Origin: Bacteroidales bacterium
GTDB lineage: Bacteria; Bacteroidota; Bacteroidia; Bacteroidales; UBA932
NCBI GenBank assembly: GCA_017618115.1
Contig: JAFZUX010000004.1
Coordinates: 1 to 64,000 of the forward strand
Length of the DNA stretch: 64,000 bases
Direction of reading: 5' to 3'
Below are positions 1-8,172 of the stretch, in pieces. A program made the translations under genes and the position numbers. Each line of letters starts with the position of its first letter. Within the stretch, counting starts at the first letter, position 1. Under the pieces are notes generated by a model. It did no database searches, was not told the origin of the DNA, and saw only the letters and a list, made by a program, of their open reading frames with translations.

Positions 1-1
1 T

Positions 2-2431
2 GACTCACTTTCCAGAGTGACGGCTACATACCTATCTGCACAGAAGACAAGAGCGGAGGTAGAGACAGCTTTCCAAACACCTTACCCGCAGATCTTTAAC
101 GACCAGCAGAACACCCTCCTCTCTTACTCCGAGTACGGGAAAGCGGCGCCGCCAGCGTTGGCTTTTGCTCCTGTAACAGGGACAGTGACGATAAACGATC
201 TGGATTCCAGAACTAAGGGGATGGTAACTTATTCCAAAGTGCTGGATCTGACAACAGCCGCCCTCGCAGAGAGTCTGAGACGGTACAAAGAAGAGGCATA
301 CTTCTATGACAAGAAAGCAAGGGTCATACAGACGGTAACAAAGATGCCGGACGGAGAGATGTTAAGGCAATCTCTCCTTTATGACTTTGTAGGAAACACC
401 TTAAAAAGTGTCTCTTCATTATCGCAGGGAACAAACGCAGCCATGCAGGAGAGTAGCAACACTCTTTCACAGACTTTCACCTTTGACAGCAGAGCAAGGA
501 AACTCGCAGCTACCGCGGCACTGAACAGCAACGCAGAGACATTCTCTGCAGTAAACTACGCTTATGACAACATAGGAAGGCTCATAACAGCGCAGAGGGG
601 AAAGACAGCAGCGGAAGAATCAACGCTGCTATCACCCTCCACCACAACGCCTGTCATGGAGAACAACATTTCTTACAACATACAGGGATGGATAACTAAC
701 CAAAGTGACAAAGTAAAGAAGGGGCTGAACATATCAACTCACAAGAGTCTGTTTTCCCAGAGTCTCAGATACTTTGACCCGGTAAAGGGTACAACACCTT
801 CTTTTGACGGGAGGATAACCGAATGGGAGACATGTCAGTTCTATGGCAACGACTTCATGCAGCCGGGACAGACGGAGAGCAAGAGCTGCTATGCTTTCTC
901 TTATGACAGTCAGGGACGGTTAACGCAGAGCGTAAGATACGTTGGAAACAACTCCTCATCCTCAGACACCTTCTCGGAGAAGAACATTTCTTATGATAAG
1001 AACGGGAACATACTTTCACTCAGGAGGTTCGCAGAAAACACTTCTCCTAAGGATGACTTCACTTACTCATACACGGGGAACAGGATAAGGCAGCTGGACG
1101 GGACAGAAGAGTATCTCTATGACGGAAACGGGAACATGACTTATGATGCCTTGAGACACATTGCAATGACTTATGACCTGAACAACCAGGTAAAAACAGT
1201 TGCAAGGAACGACACATTGCTCTCCTGCTACTCTTACCTGGCAGACGGAACAAAGTACAAGGTCATTGACAAAAACGGAAACGGGAGGGTTTACATAGGA
1301 CCGTTCACATTGGAGGTAGACGCTTCAAACAACACAACAAAAGAATACTTGGAAAGTGCTGAGGCTGAATGCGGAAGGATTTTAGCTGTAAGGCAGATGA
1401 GCGGAGCTTCCACAAATACTTCTTACACAACTCTATTCCTGGTAAAGGATCATCTGGGAAGCACAAGAGCAGTAAGTGACTGCCAGGGACACATACTGGA
1501 GAGGAACAGCTACTATCCGTTCGGACTGCAAACAAACCAGGGAGAAAGCTACCCTACAATAAACACTTCACTGAATGCGCTCTATCCAAACAGAGTCTCT
1601 GCAACACAGGCAAAAAGAGTTCTTTACAACGGGAAAGAGATCCAGAACGTGGCAGGGACAGATTACCTGGATTACGGGTTCAGGCAATATGATCCCGTTA
1701 CAGCTAGGTGGATGGCTATAGATCCAAAAGCAGAGAAATATCTGACACTCACACCGTACAACTACTGCAGCGGGGATCCTGTATTATTCACAGATATAAT
1801 CGGTGACTCTTTGACAATAATTGGGGAGTACTCTTTTGAAGCTCTCTTGCAGTTGCAGGAAAAAGTTGGTAAGTCAATAACGTTATCCATAAATCCAGAA
1901 GGAAAAGTCTCTTATGAGAAGAATAGAGAAAAGCTAAGGGGGATTGCTAAAAGAATGGCCAAAATGATTGATAGAAATGACGTATTTGTTGTAATGGGAA
2001 CTACTGATGAAGAAAAAACACCTGAAGGTAATATATTCATTGGTGGAGCATTCATGGGGAATAGAGTTTCAACCAATCAATTAGGAGAGACCGTTGTAGA
2101 TGCTTTTCAGCTTGTTAATACAAGAATTTTAGATACAATTGATGAATTTTTTGAAACACCTGGACAATCAATATGGCATGAACTTACTGAAGCCTTTATT
2201 GGAGCAGAGATTTCAAAAAGTACTAAACAAGATGCTTCCCCGGCCTATTCCGAATCAAACAATAGAACTTTCAAAGAAGCCCACAGAAAAGCCGGAAAAC
2301 AACACACTATCAAAGATCGATATTACAACAATGGAGAAATAACGGATAATATGTATGAGGCAAATCAAGTTGAATGGTATATAGAAAATGGTAAGGATAT
2401 AACAATTATACAAACTTATCCTAGAAAATAA
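2..2431 (+). CDS. RHS-repeat protein with variable toxin-like tip (5' truncated)
   Basis: The frame is open to the left window edge, so the N-terminus is missing. The GTG at 17 lies inside the gene. YD-type repeats run through the first ~470 residues (YDNIGRLI, MTYDLNNQV). They are followed by the RHS-associated core near residues 475-590 (DHLGSTRAV, YYPFG, YDPVTARWMAIDP, YNYCSGDP). After about position 1790 the sequence turns AT-rich and unrelated, the usual boundary of a swapped C-terminal effector tip. The ~210-residue tip contains IWHELTEAF near residue 720 and EAHRKA near 756, a possible HExxE...H zinc site. RHS proteins encapsulate such tips and deliver them in interbacterial competition; that role here is inference. 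The next gene, 7 bases downstream, is the natural immunity candidate. The RHS call is firm; the tip activity is not proven. Confidence 0.9.
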   Translation, partial: DSLSRVTATYLSAQKTRAEVETAFQTPYPQIFNDQQNTLLSYSEYGKAAPPALAFAPVTGTVTINDLDSRTKGMVTYSKVLDLTTAALAESLRRYKEEAYFYDKKARVIQTVTKMPDGEMLRQSLLYDFVGNTLKSVSSLSQGTNAAMQESSNTLSQTFTFDSRARKLAATAALNSNAETFSAVNYAYDNIGRLITAQRGKTAAEESTLLSPSTTTPVMENNISYNIQGWITNQSDKVKKGLNISTHKSLFSQSLRYFDPVKGTTPSFDGRITEWETCQFYGNDFMQPGQTESKSCYAFSYDSQGRLTQSVRYVGNNSSSSDTFSEKNISYDKNGNILSLRRFAENTSPKDDFTYSYTGNRIRQLDGTEEYLYDGNGNMTYDALRHIAMTYDLNNQVKTVARNDTLLSCYSYLADGTKYKVIDKNGNGRVYIGPFTLEVDASNNTTKEYLESAEAECGRILAVRQMSGASTNTSYTTLFLVKDHLGSTRAVSDCQGHILERNSYYPFGLQTNQGESYPTINTSLNALYPNRVSATQAKRVLYNGKEIQNVAGTDYLDYGFRQYDPVTARWMAIDPKAEKYLTLTPYNYCSGDPVLFTDIIGDSLTIIGEYSFEALLQLQEKVGKSITLSINPEGKVSYEKNREKLRGIAKRMAKMIDRNDVFVVMGTTDEEKTPEGNIFIGGAFMGNRVSTNQLGETVVDAFQLVNTRILDTIDEFFETPGQSIWHELTEAFIGAEISKSTKQDASPAYSESNNRTFKEAHRKAGKQHTIKDRYYNNGEITDNMYEANQVEWYIENGKDITIIQTYPRK
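1790..2431 (+). other. Variable RHS tip domain, metallopeptidase-like
   Basis: This is the part of the RHS gene after the core domain. Base composition drops and the codons shift toward A/T-ending ones compared with the preceding 1.8 kb, which suggests it was acquired separately from the core. The HELTE motif with a downstream EAH resembles RHS tips I recall from other Bacteroidota, but this was not checked by search. An inactive structural tip is the main alternative. Confidence 0.55.
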
Positions 2432-2438
2432 TAATAGT

Positions 2439-2912
2439 ATGAGAGGTCTATCAATCGTTTTTTCATTATTAATCATCTTATTAGGATCTTGTTCGTTTTT
2501 TACGAGAAGTAATTTTAGAGTATTTCTCAAAAGTCATTACAAAGTAATACGCATAAAGGAGAAAAAATCTGTATATCTCATATACGCTGAAAAAGGAGAT
2601 TCTACTTATTTGATAATGAGTTCAAAGGATAATCCCCCTATAAACCAGGATGCTACAAGGATTAAAGTTGGACATTATTATAATTTTGAACTCAAGAAAG
2701 TATTTCCTCACGATTCCATTTTTGGAGTGCCTATGATTTGGAATCTTGGTGTTGTTGGAATTGGTCTTCCTAATAATGAAGAAATAGTACCAAAAAGAAA
2801 TGTACACTACTCTATCTATAGAGCAAATAACCTTTTTGGTCGTTACTTAATTAAGCCCCAAAATAGGATAAAACACCCACCTGATTCAATTATTTCACAA
2901 TACGGTTTATAA
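2439..2912 (+). CDS. Small lipoprotein, candidate immunity protein for the RHS tip
   Basis: A 157-residue protein with a lipoprotein signal peptide (hydrophobic stretch ending LLGSCS, so Cys at about residue 17), probably anchored in the periplasm or outer membrane. It starts 7 bases after the RHS stop, the position of immunity genes in polymorphic toxin loci. Residues ~45-150 (YLIYAEKGDSTYLIM, then KVGHYYNFELKKVFP, then HYSIYRAN) match in order the last ~100 residues of the lipoprotein at 3304-4395 (YLIEAARNDSTFLIF, KCGHSYDIKIKKLYP, HYMVYKAL). The two therefore share a domain. I do not recognise a named family. Immunity function is inferred from position and compartment. Confidence 0.6.
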   Translation: MRGLSIVFSLLIILLGSCSFFTRSNFRVFLKSHYKVIRIKEKKSVYLIYAEKGDSTYLIMSSKDNPPINQDATRIKVGHYYNFELKKVFPHDSIFGVPMIWNLGVVGIGLPNNEEIVPKRNVHYSIYRANNLFGRYLIKPQNRIKHPPDSIISQYGL

Positions 2913-2928
2913 TTATAATAGTGATTGA

Positions 2929-3137
2929 GTATAGTGGTCCCAGAAAAACGGACCACTACAAACCCTCAAGACGATGTTGAGGCTCTAAGAAGAGGTATTA
3001 ATGAATATATTCAGTACTACAACAACGAAAGGCCTCATCAAGGAATAAATAACTGCAAACCAAGAGAATGGTATGAATATGCAGCTTAACAACTTTATTA
3101 ATAATACCCATGGTCTGTTTTTATCGTACCACTATAC
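2929..3137 (+). mobile_element. Internally deleted IS3-like element with both ends kept
   Basis: An imperfect terminal inverted repeat of about 27 bp is visible. The left end begins gtatagtggtcccag at 2929. The right end finishes taccactatac at 3137. Over 26 aligned positions 22 match. The ~150 bp between encodes only the last ~39 codons of an integrase-core transposase, so more than 80% of a normal IS is missing. No target duplication is obvious. The right end joins directly to the gene remnant at 3138. It cannot transpose by itself. Confidence 0.7.
2973..3089 (+). pseudogene. Transposase C-terminal fragment (rve/IS3-like)
   Basis: Translation in the frame ending at the TAA at 3087-3089 gives EYIQYYNNERPHQGI followed by KPREWYEYAA. 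This is the typical tail of DDE integrase-core transposases of the IS3 type (YYNxERPHQxL...P). No start codon, helix-turn-helix part or DDE residues remain. It lies inside the inverted-repeat-bounded relic. Confidence 0.75.
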
Positions 3138-3307
3138 CTTTTGGAGGTGTGGATGTCACGAAAAATAATGGGGAAAATGTTAGATTCGTGAGTTTCTATA
3201 ATGATAAGACACAATCAGAAAACTCCTTTAAGATTGATGGACATGGAAGGATGGTCCGTTTTTCTGAATTATCTGAGGCAATTCGCAAAATGAATAATAA
3301 ACGATGA
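3138..3307 (+). pseudogene. C-terminal remnant of a gene disrupted by the IS relic, possibly an old toxin tip
   Basis: Immediately after the right IS end an open frame of ~55 codons runs to a TGA at 3305-3307 (FGGVDVT, FVSFYNDK, DGHGRMVRFSELSEAIRKM). The only available ATG, at 3110, lies within the IS end, so the natural start is lost. Its stop overlaps the start of the next lipoprotein as ATGA, the coupling expected for a toxin and its immunity gene. I read it as the tail of a displaced RHS tip. The family is not recognised, and a small independent gene cannot be excluded. Confidence 0.5.
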
Positions 3308-4395
3308 AAACATATTATCACATGATAAGAAGAAGTCCTTATTTGTTTTGTTTGCTTATCACTCTAGTATTAACTACGAGCTGTAGTGTAGAAAGTTGGT
3401 ATATGAAGCATAGGATTGAGAATTGGTATATGAGATATAAGAGTTATATGTCTGTTCTTCCTGGATACCCAGTTATAGAAACTCCCTATTCAAATCAAAA
3501 AAGCAAAATCTATGTAACCTATCCTTATTCAGCATACGCTGGTTCAAAAAGGGTTGACTTTGACGATTTAATCTATATGGAGCTGCCTGAAGATATATAT
3601 TTCTTTCGTAATCGAGACGAACAATGGCCATACATTTCAAAATCAGGCGAAGTATTAATAATTCGTAGTTTAAATAAAGATAGAGACACAACTTCCAGCG
3701 GCCCAACCGCACCCAAGATAGAGTGGGTCGAACGTGAGGATATAGAAGACAATGATTGGGGAAATTATGTTGGTGTTTCTTATGAGAAAAAACACAATCA
3801 CACTTTGAAGGGAATGTGGCTAAGGCCGTGGAGATACAATTACAAAATCAGCGATGATAAGTTTTGCATTGAGTACTACAATATAAAACGAAAACACTTT
3901 TCAAGATATAATAAGATTTTTAACAGTTTAAAGGTTCTTAACGCTCTTAGTTTTGATCAGATGAAAGCTATAGATAGGGAAATAGACCTTACCTACTGGT
4001 GGAAAAAAGATAATACCATTGAGTTGCACAGAGCTGTTGAAAAAACAAGACCGGGTCTATACGAAGAAAATAAAAGTAAACATTTCAAGATAAACAAAAT
4101 AACTAGATGCAGAGCCGATCTTTACCTAATTGAAGCGGCAAGAAATGATTCCACCTTCCTTATCTTCAGTCTAGACGGATGGCAGCACATTGAAGGAAGT
4201 AAAACCATAAAATGTGGTCATTCTTATGATATTAAAATAAAGAAATTGTATCCGGATGATTACCCTCAAGAAAACGAGAACAGACACATTAGCTGCTATT
4301 GGCCTGAACGCTTTTATTTTGGATTGGAGAGAAATCATTATATGGTCTATAAAGCCTTAGATTTAAATGGACTACACCTAGAAATTGCCAATTAA
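3304..4395 (+). CDS. Lipoprotein with two modules, orphan immunity candidate
   Basis: A 363-residue lipoprotein. Its signal peptide ends LVLTTSCS (Cys near residue 27). Residues ~30-250 form a Tyr/Trp-rich region of unknown family. Residues ~260-363 are homologous by eye to the whole mature part of the 157-residue lipoprotein upstream (shared pattern YLI-A-x-x-x-DSTfLI, GHsYd/n-i-KKLyP, HYxvYkA). The start overlaps the preceding remnant by 4 bases (ATGA), so the two were translationally coupled. The gene is AT-rich like its neighbours. The likely role is periplasmic neutralisation of a toxin whose gene is now degraded. This is inference from architecture. Confidence 0.55.
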   Translation: MKTYYHMIRRSPYLFCLLITLVLTTSCSVESWYMKHRIENWYMRYKSYMSVLPGYPVIETPYSNQKSKIYVTYPYSAYAGSKRVDFDDLIYMELPEDIYFFRNRDEQWPYISKSGEVLIIRSLNKDRDTTSSGPTAPKIEWVEREDIEDNDWGNYVGVSYEKKHNHTLKGMWLRPWRYNYKISDDKFCIEYYNIKRKHFSRYNKIFNSLKVLNALSFDQMKAIDREIDLTYWWKKDNTIELHRAVEKTRPGLYEENKSKHFKINKITRCRADLYLIEAARNDSTFLIFSLDGWQHIEGSKTIKCGHSYDIKIKKLYPDDYPQENENRHISCYWPERFYFGLERNHYMVYKALDLNGLHLEIAN

Positions 4396-4438
4396 GAAGA
4401 TCAAAAACATAATACTCATCATTTAAGTTTTTAAATAA

Positions 4439-4627
4439 ACAATAAAAATCTCGTTTTATTTGACAGCTTACGATAACGCAACTAGCAATGAAAAAAAAGC
4501 GAGAAATATAAAAGAGAATAGATTCTACTTCGGAAAGAAAAATGGGAATTGGTATCTAATTGACACAAATGTAATAATGAATAGAGATTACTATTATGTA
4601 ACAGAAGTAAGACAAAATGAAAAGTGA
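4439..4627 (+). pseudogene. Second C-terminal gene remnant before a lipoprotein
   Basis: An open frame without a convincing start runs from 4439 to a TGA at 4625-4627. It encodes LTAYDNATSNEKKARN, then RFYFGKKNGNWYLIDTNV. The end overlaps the start of the lipoprotein at 4617 by 11 bases. This is the same remnant-then-lipoprotein layout as at 3138-4395, so it is probably the tail of another displaced toxin tip. The family is not recognised. The rest of the 220-base gap (4396-4438) shows nothing. Confidence 0.4.
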
Positions 4628-5675
4628 TAAAAGATTTTTAACTCTACTCCTCACTATAACAACAATCTGTTTATTCAAGGGGTGTACAAAAGAGTTCCCT
4701 CTCTTATCCTATTTCCAGGAGGTATCATTTGAGGAATTCATTCACAATAATGCACCAAGACCTCTGGAAAAAGACCTTTTGGCTCTACCTGATAATGTTG
4801 TTGTAAATCAGTTGTTGTTTGTAAAAAATGACAACCTTTTTAACCGTTATAACGGTCAGCCAATCAAATACTTTCCTCTTTTCAAGGTAAAAGGGATCGG
4901 GTATTGGCTGATTGCCTATTACTCTTCCGATTGTTCCGAGCAAAAGACAGTCTTTTCTATATTCTCGGAAAAGGAGAAGCGTATAACTAAAGAACTTCTG
5001 GTAAAAGATGTGATTCAAGGCACTTCTCTTGTCTCATACATAATAGAAGCACAAAACTCCAAAAGCCTTAACGATGTGTACATAGTTGTTGATGATAGAA
5101 GAACTCCCGGCAATGTTGAGCCATTAGTATCTTATCATACAGACAAATACAAACTGGATAATAATCTCACATATACAAATACTTTTGTTTTTATAGGAGA
5201 TCATACGGAAACGGATTATTATGATAACTATTCTTACAATGCATATGAGGACGAGAACTCTGAATCCGATCTATTTGATTATTTTGTAACTAGAGCATCC
5301 ATACCTTCCTTTGAAGAAGCACTTAAATGTTCCAAGACAATTCCAAATAGACACCTCTTTCACCTCTTTTCTCACAATCCCATGAGAGATCATCCATATA
5401 ACATCTTAGGAGCTATAAAGACCAAAGTAAATGATGGATGGCTTTTATACATTATTCAATCTAACGGAATAGAGGCAGATGCTTTTCTATGCAAGTATTC
5501 AGAAGGGGGAGGGCCCTACTCATTTCTTCACATTTTCAATGGTTCAGAAGTTGATCTAATCCCTTTCGACATTAACTATAAAGTTAACGGAAACAATCTG
5601 ACCATCAGCAATTACATTAAAGAAAACGACAAGAATAAACCTGACGTTATAATACAACGTTATTCCCTCTATTAA
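4617..5675 (+). CDS. Lipoprotein of unknown family, third orphan immunity candidate
   Basis: A 352-residue protein with a signal peptide ending CLFKGCTK (lipidation Cys near residue 23). The mature part is mostly soluble, rich in Tyr, Asn and Asp, and has no membrane segment or motif I know. It does not show the shared C-terminal domain of the two lipoproteins upstream. It closes the AT-rich block, converging on lpxD. Its place behind an overlapping gene remnant suggests it is another immunity gene left without its toxin. Function is not established. Confidence 0.5.
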   Translation: MKSDKRFLTLLLTITTICLFKGCTKEFPLLSYFQEVSFEEFIHNNAPRPLEKDLLALPDNVVVNQLLFVKNDNLFNRYNGQPIKYFPLFKVKGIGYWLIAYYSSDCSEQKTVFSIFSEKEKRITKELLVKDVIQGTSLVSYIIEAQNSKSLNDVYIVVDDRRTPGNVEPLVSYHTDKYKLDNNLTYTNTFVFIGDHTETDYYDNYSYNAYEDENSESDLFDYFVTRASIPSFEEALKCSKTIPNRHLFHLFSHNPMRDHPYNILGAIKTKVNDGWLLYIIQSNGIEADAFLCKYSEGGGPYSFLHIFNGSEVDLIPFDINYKVNGNNLTISNYIKENDKNKPDVIIQRYSLY

Positions 5676-5723
5676 GAATAGCTGTACAGAATAAACAAAC
5701 AGAGAGTTAAGTACTAAAACTGA

Positions 5724-6728
5724 TTATTTTTTAGGTGGGTCTGCAAGATGTTTGAACATAACGTGGCAACGGAGGAAGCTGCGCATGTTAAAGGCAGGGA
5801 TACCCTGGAGTCCTTTTTGGCCTTCAGCAGATGAGATGTTGCCAAAGATGCCGCTCTTTGCGTTAATCATAGTTCCGTCACCTATTGTAACATGGCCGCT
5901 TATGCCAACCTGACCTCCAAACTTGCAGTTCTTTCCAATCTTTGTGCTACCTGCAATACCGGTCTGAGCGGCAATAACCGTATTCTCTCCAACCTCAACA
6001 TTGTGAGCAATTTGGATGAGGTTATCCAGTTTTACCCCCTTCTTCACGATGGTTGAACCCATTGTGGCACGGTCTACCGTGGTGTTGGAGCCTATCTCCA
6101 CATCGTCCTCAATTACAACGTTTCCGGTCTGCGGAATCTTCTTGTAGGAGCCGTCCGGTTGCGGAGCAAAACCGAATCCGTCCGAACCAATAACCACGTT
6201 TGCATGGAGTATGCAGTTGTTACCTACAATACAGCCGTCATAAATCTTTACGCCGGGGTAGAGAATAACGTTTTCTCCAATTGTAACATCCTTACCTATA
6301 TAGACTTGCGGATAAATCTGAGTACCGTTTCCAATCTTAGTCTTGGCGCCTACGTAACTGAAACGACCAACATAAACCCCCTTCCCTATCTTGCAGGAAA
6401 GCGCTCTGTATGAAAGAAATGCACGGCCGCTCTTCTTGCTTTTCTTAAGCGAGTTGAGCAAATCCAAAAGAACAGGTACGGCCTCGTATGCGTTCTCAAC
6501 CACAATAATAGTTGGCTTAACAGGCTGCTCGGGAACAAGATTGCGGCTCACTATAACCACTCCGGCGTTTGACTGAAGAAGATAATGAGTATATTTTGGA
6601 TTGGCCAAAAAACAGATATTGTGTGGTTTACCATACTCTATTTTCTGTACGGATGAGACCTTTACGGAAGGGTCTCCTATAATTTCACCGTTGAAATGCT
6701 GTGCAATAACTTCTGCTGATACTTCCAT
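5724..6728 (-). CDS. lpxD: UDP-3-O-acylglucosamine N-acyltransferase LpxD
   Basis: Third step of lipid A synthesis: it adds the N-linked hydroxyacyl chain from acyl-ACP to UDP-3-O-acylglucosamine in the cytoplasm. The N-terminal uridine-binding part ([18 protein letters not shown]) precedes a long left-handed beta-helix of hexapeptide repeats ([11 protein letters not shown] and so on). [13 protein letters not shown] and [14 protein letters not shown] carry the expected active-site His region. I place the start at the ATG at 6728 ([12 protein letters not shown]), which fits the family N-terminus. An in-frame ATG at 6752 would add 8 residues. It stands alone here, not next to lpxC or lpxA, and diverges from nusA. 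Confidence 0.95.
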   Translation of the reverse strand: MEVSAEVIAQHFNGEIIGDPSVKVSSVQKIEYGKPHNICFLANPKYTHYLLQSNAGVVIVSRNLVPEQPVKPTIIVVENAYEAVPVLLDLLNSLKKSKKSGRAFLSYRALSCKIGKGVYVGRFSYVGAKTKIGNGTQIYPQVYIGKDVTIGENVILYPGVKIYDGCIVGNNCILHANVVIGSDGFGFAPQPDGSYKKIPQTGNVVIEDDVEIGSNTTVDRATMGSTIVKKGVKLDNLIQIAHNVEVGENTVIAAQTGIAGSTKIGKNCKFGGQVGISGHVTIGDGTMINAKSGIFGNISSAEGQKGLQGIPAFNMRSFLRCHVMFKHLADPPKK

Positions 6729-6773
6729 AACTCGTGATTTATGTAAGCGCAAATTTAATAAATAATAGCCAAA

Positions 6774-6805
6774 TTTGGATTTAAGAGATACTTTACATAC
6801 TTTTG
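6774..6805 (+). promoter_or_regulatory. Bacteroides-type promoter for nusA-infB
   Basis: TTTG at 6774-6777, a 20-base spacer, and TACTTTTG at 6798-6805 match the -33/-7 consensus of Bacteroidota primary sigma promoters. The nusA ATG lies 86 bases downstream. Confidence 0.75.
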
Positions 6806-6891
6806 CACGCAGATAAGAGAGAGAGAAAGGGGACCCACAAGGCCCCTTCTTTTGTGCTCAAAGTTCAATTGAAAGTTAAAAAAGTTACAAT

Positions 6892-8145
6892 ATGGAAGGT
6901 TTAAATTTAGCACAGTTCTTTACCGAATTCAAAGAGGGTAAAGGAATTGACAGGGCAACACTTATGAGCGTTCTGGAGGATATCTTCAGAACCCAGCTTG
7001 CCAAGACATACGGCACTGCCGATAACTTTGACATTATCATCAACATAGACAAGGGAGACCTTCAGATCTGGCGTAACCGCAAGATTGTAGAGGAGGTAGA
7101 AGATCCTATGTTGGAGATTTCAAAGAAGGAGGTAGATCAGATTGAGCCGGATAACGATTTTGAGATAGGTGAGGATTATTCAGAGGAGGTTCCGCTTAAG
7201 AGCTTTGGCAGAAGAGCGGTTTTGAATCTGCGTCAGAACCTCTCCGGCAGAATTATGGATATAGACAAGGCCAACCTCTTTAACCGTTACAAGGATAAGA
7301 TTGGAGAGATTGTAGTTGGAGAAGTTTACCAGGTTTGGAAGAAAGAAGTTTTGGTAAGAGACGAGGCTGATAACGAGCTCATTCTCCCTAAGAGTGAGCA
7401 GATTCCGTCAGACTACTTCCGCAAGGGAGATTCCGTTAAGGCGGTAGTAGCTAAGGTTGAGATGAAGAACAACACCCCTTCTATCATCCTCTCCAGAACG
7501 GCAAGCGTATTCCTTGAGAGACTCTTTGAGCAGGAGGTTCCTGAGATTTTTGACGGTCTTATCACCATTAAGAAGATTGTCAGAATGCCTGGCGAGAGAG
7601 CAAAGGTTGCTGTTGAATCTTACGATGACAGAATTGATCCTGTAGGAGCATGCGTTGGAGTAAAGGGCAGCAGAATCCACGGCATAGTAAGAGAGCTCAG
7701 AAATGAGAACATTGATGTAATCAACTGGACTTCAAACACTCAGCTGCTCATTCAGAGAGCCCTTTCACCTGCAAAGATTACCACTATTAAGATTAACGAA
7801 GAGGAGGGTAAGGTGCTTATCACCATGGACTCTTCACAGGTTTCTCTTGCTGTTGGAAAGAACGGAAGCAACATCCGTCTTGCAGGAATGTTGGTAGGTA
7901 TGGACATTGAAATCTTCCGCGATGTTCAGAGCAACGATGACGAGGACGTTCTTCTTAGCGCATTCAACGATGAGATAGACCAGTGGGTTATTGACGCACT
8001 TAGAAACGTTGGCTTTGACACTGCAAAGGATGTGCTTTCACGTCCTACTGAGGAGATTATGGAGAGAGCGGACTTAGACCAGGAGACCGTGGAGGATGTT
8101 AAGAAGATTCTTCAGGCTGAGTTTGAGGACCCAATGGAAAATTAA
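6892..8145 (+). CDS. nusA: Transcription termination/antitermination factor NusA
   Basis: RNA-polymerase-bound factor controlling pausing, termination and antitermination. The N-terminal domain is residues ~1-125. The S1 domain is ~135-200 (GEIVVGEVYQVW...VLVRD). Two KH domains follow: GACVGVKGSRIHGIVREL, then VSLAVGKNGSNIRLAGML. A short acidic tail follows; the long C-terminal repeats of enterobacterial NusA are absent, which is normal outside the gammaproteobacteria. The usual upstream partner rimP is not present. infB follows 27 bases later, so the nusA-infB core of the conserved operon is kept. Confidence 0.97.
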   Translation: MEGLNLAQFFTEFKEGKGIDRATLMSVLEDIFRTQLAKTYGTADNFDIIINIDKGDLQIWRNRKIVEEVEDPMLEISKKEVDQIEPDNDFEIGEDYSEEVPLKSFGRRAVLNLRQNLSGRIMDIDKANLFNRYKDKIGEIVVGEVYQVWKKEVLVRDEADNELILPKSEQIPSDYFRKGDSVKAVVAKVEMKNNTPSIILSRTASVFLERLFEQEVPEIFDGLITIKKIVRMPGERAKVAVESYDDRIDPVGACVGVKGSRIHGIVRELRNENIDVINWTSNTQLLIQRALSPAKITTIKINEEEGKVLITMDSSQVSLAVGKNGSNIRLAGMLVGMDIEIFRDVQSNDDEDVLLSAFNDEIDQWVIDALRNVGFDTAKDVLSRPTEEIMERADLDQETVEDVKKILQAEFEDPMEN

Positions 8146-8172
8146 CAATTAGAAACGGAGGTAAATAATTAT

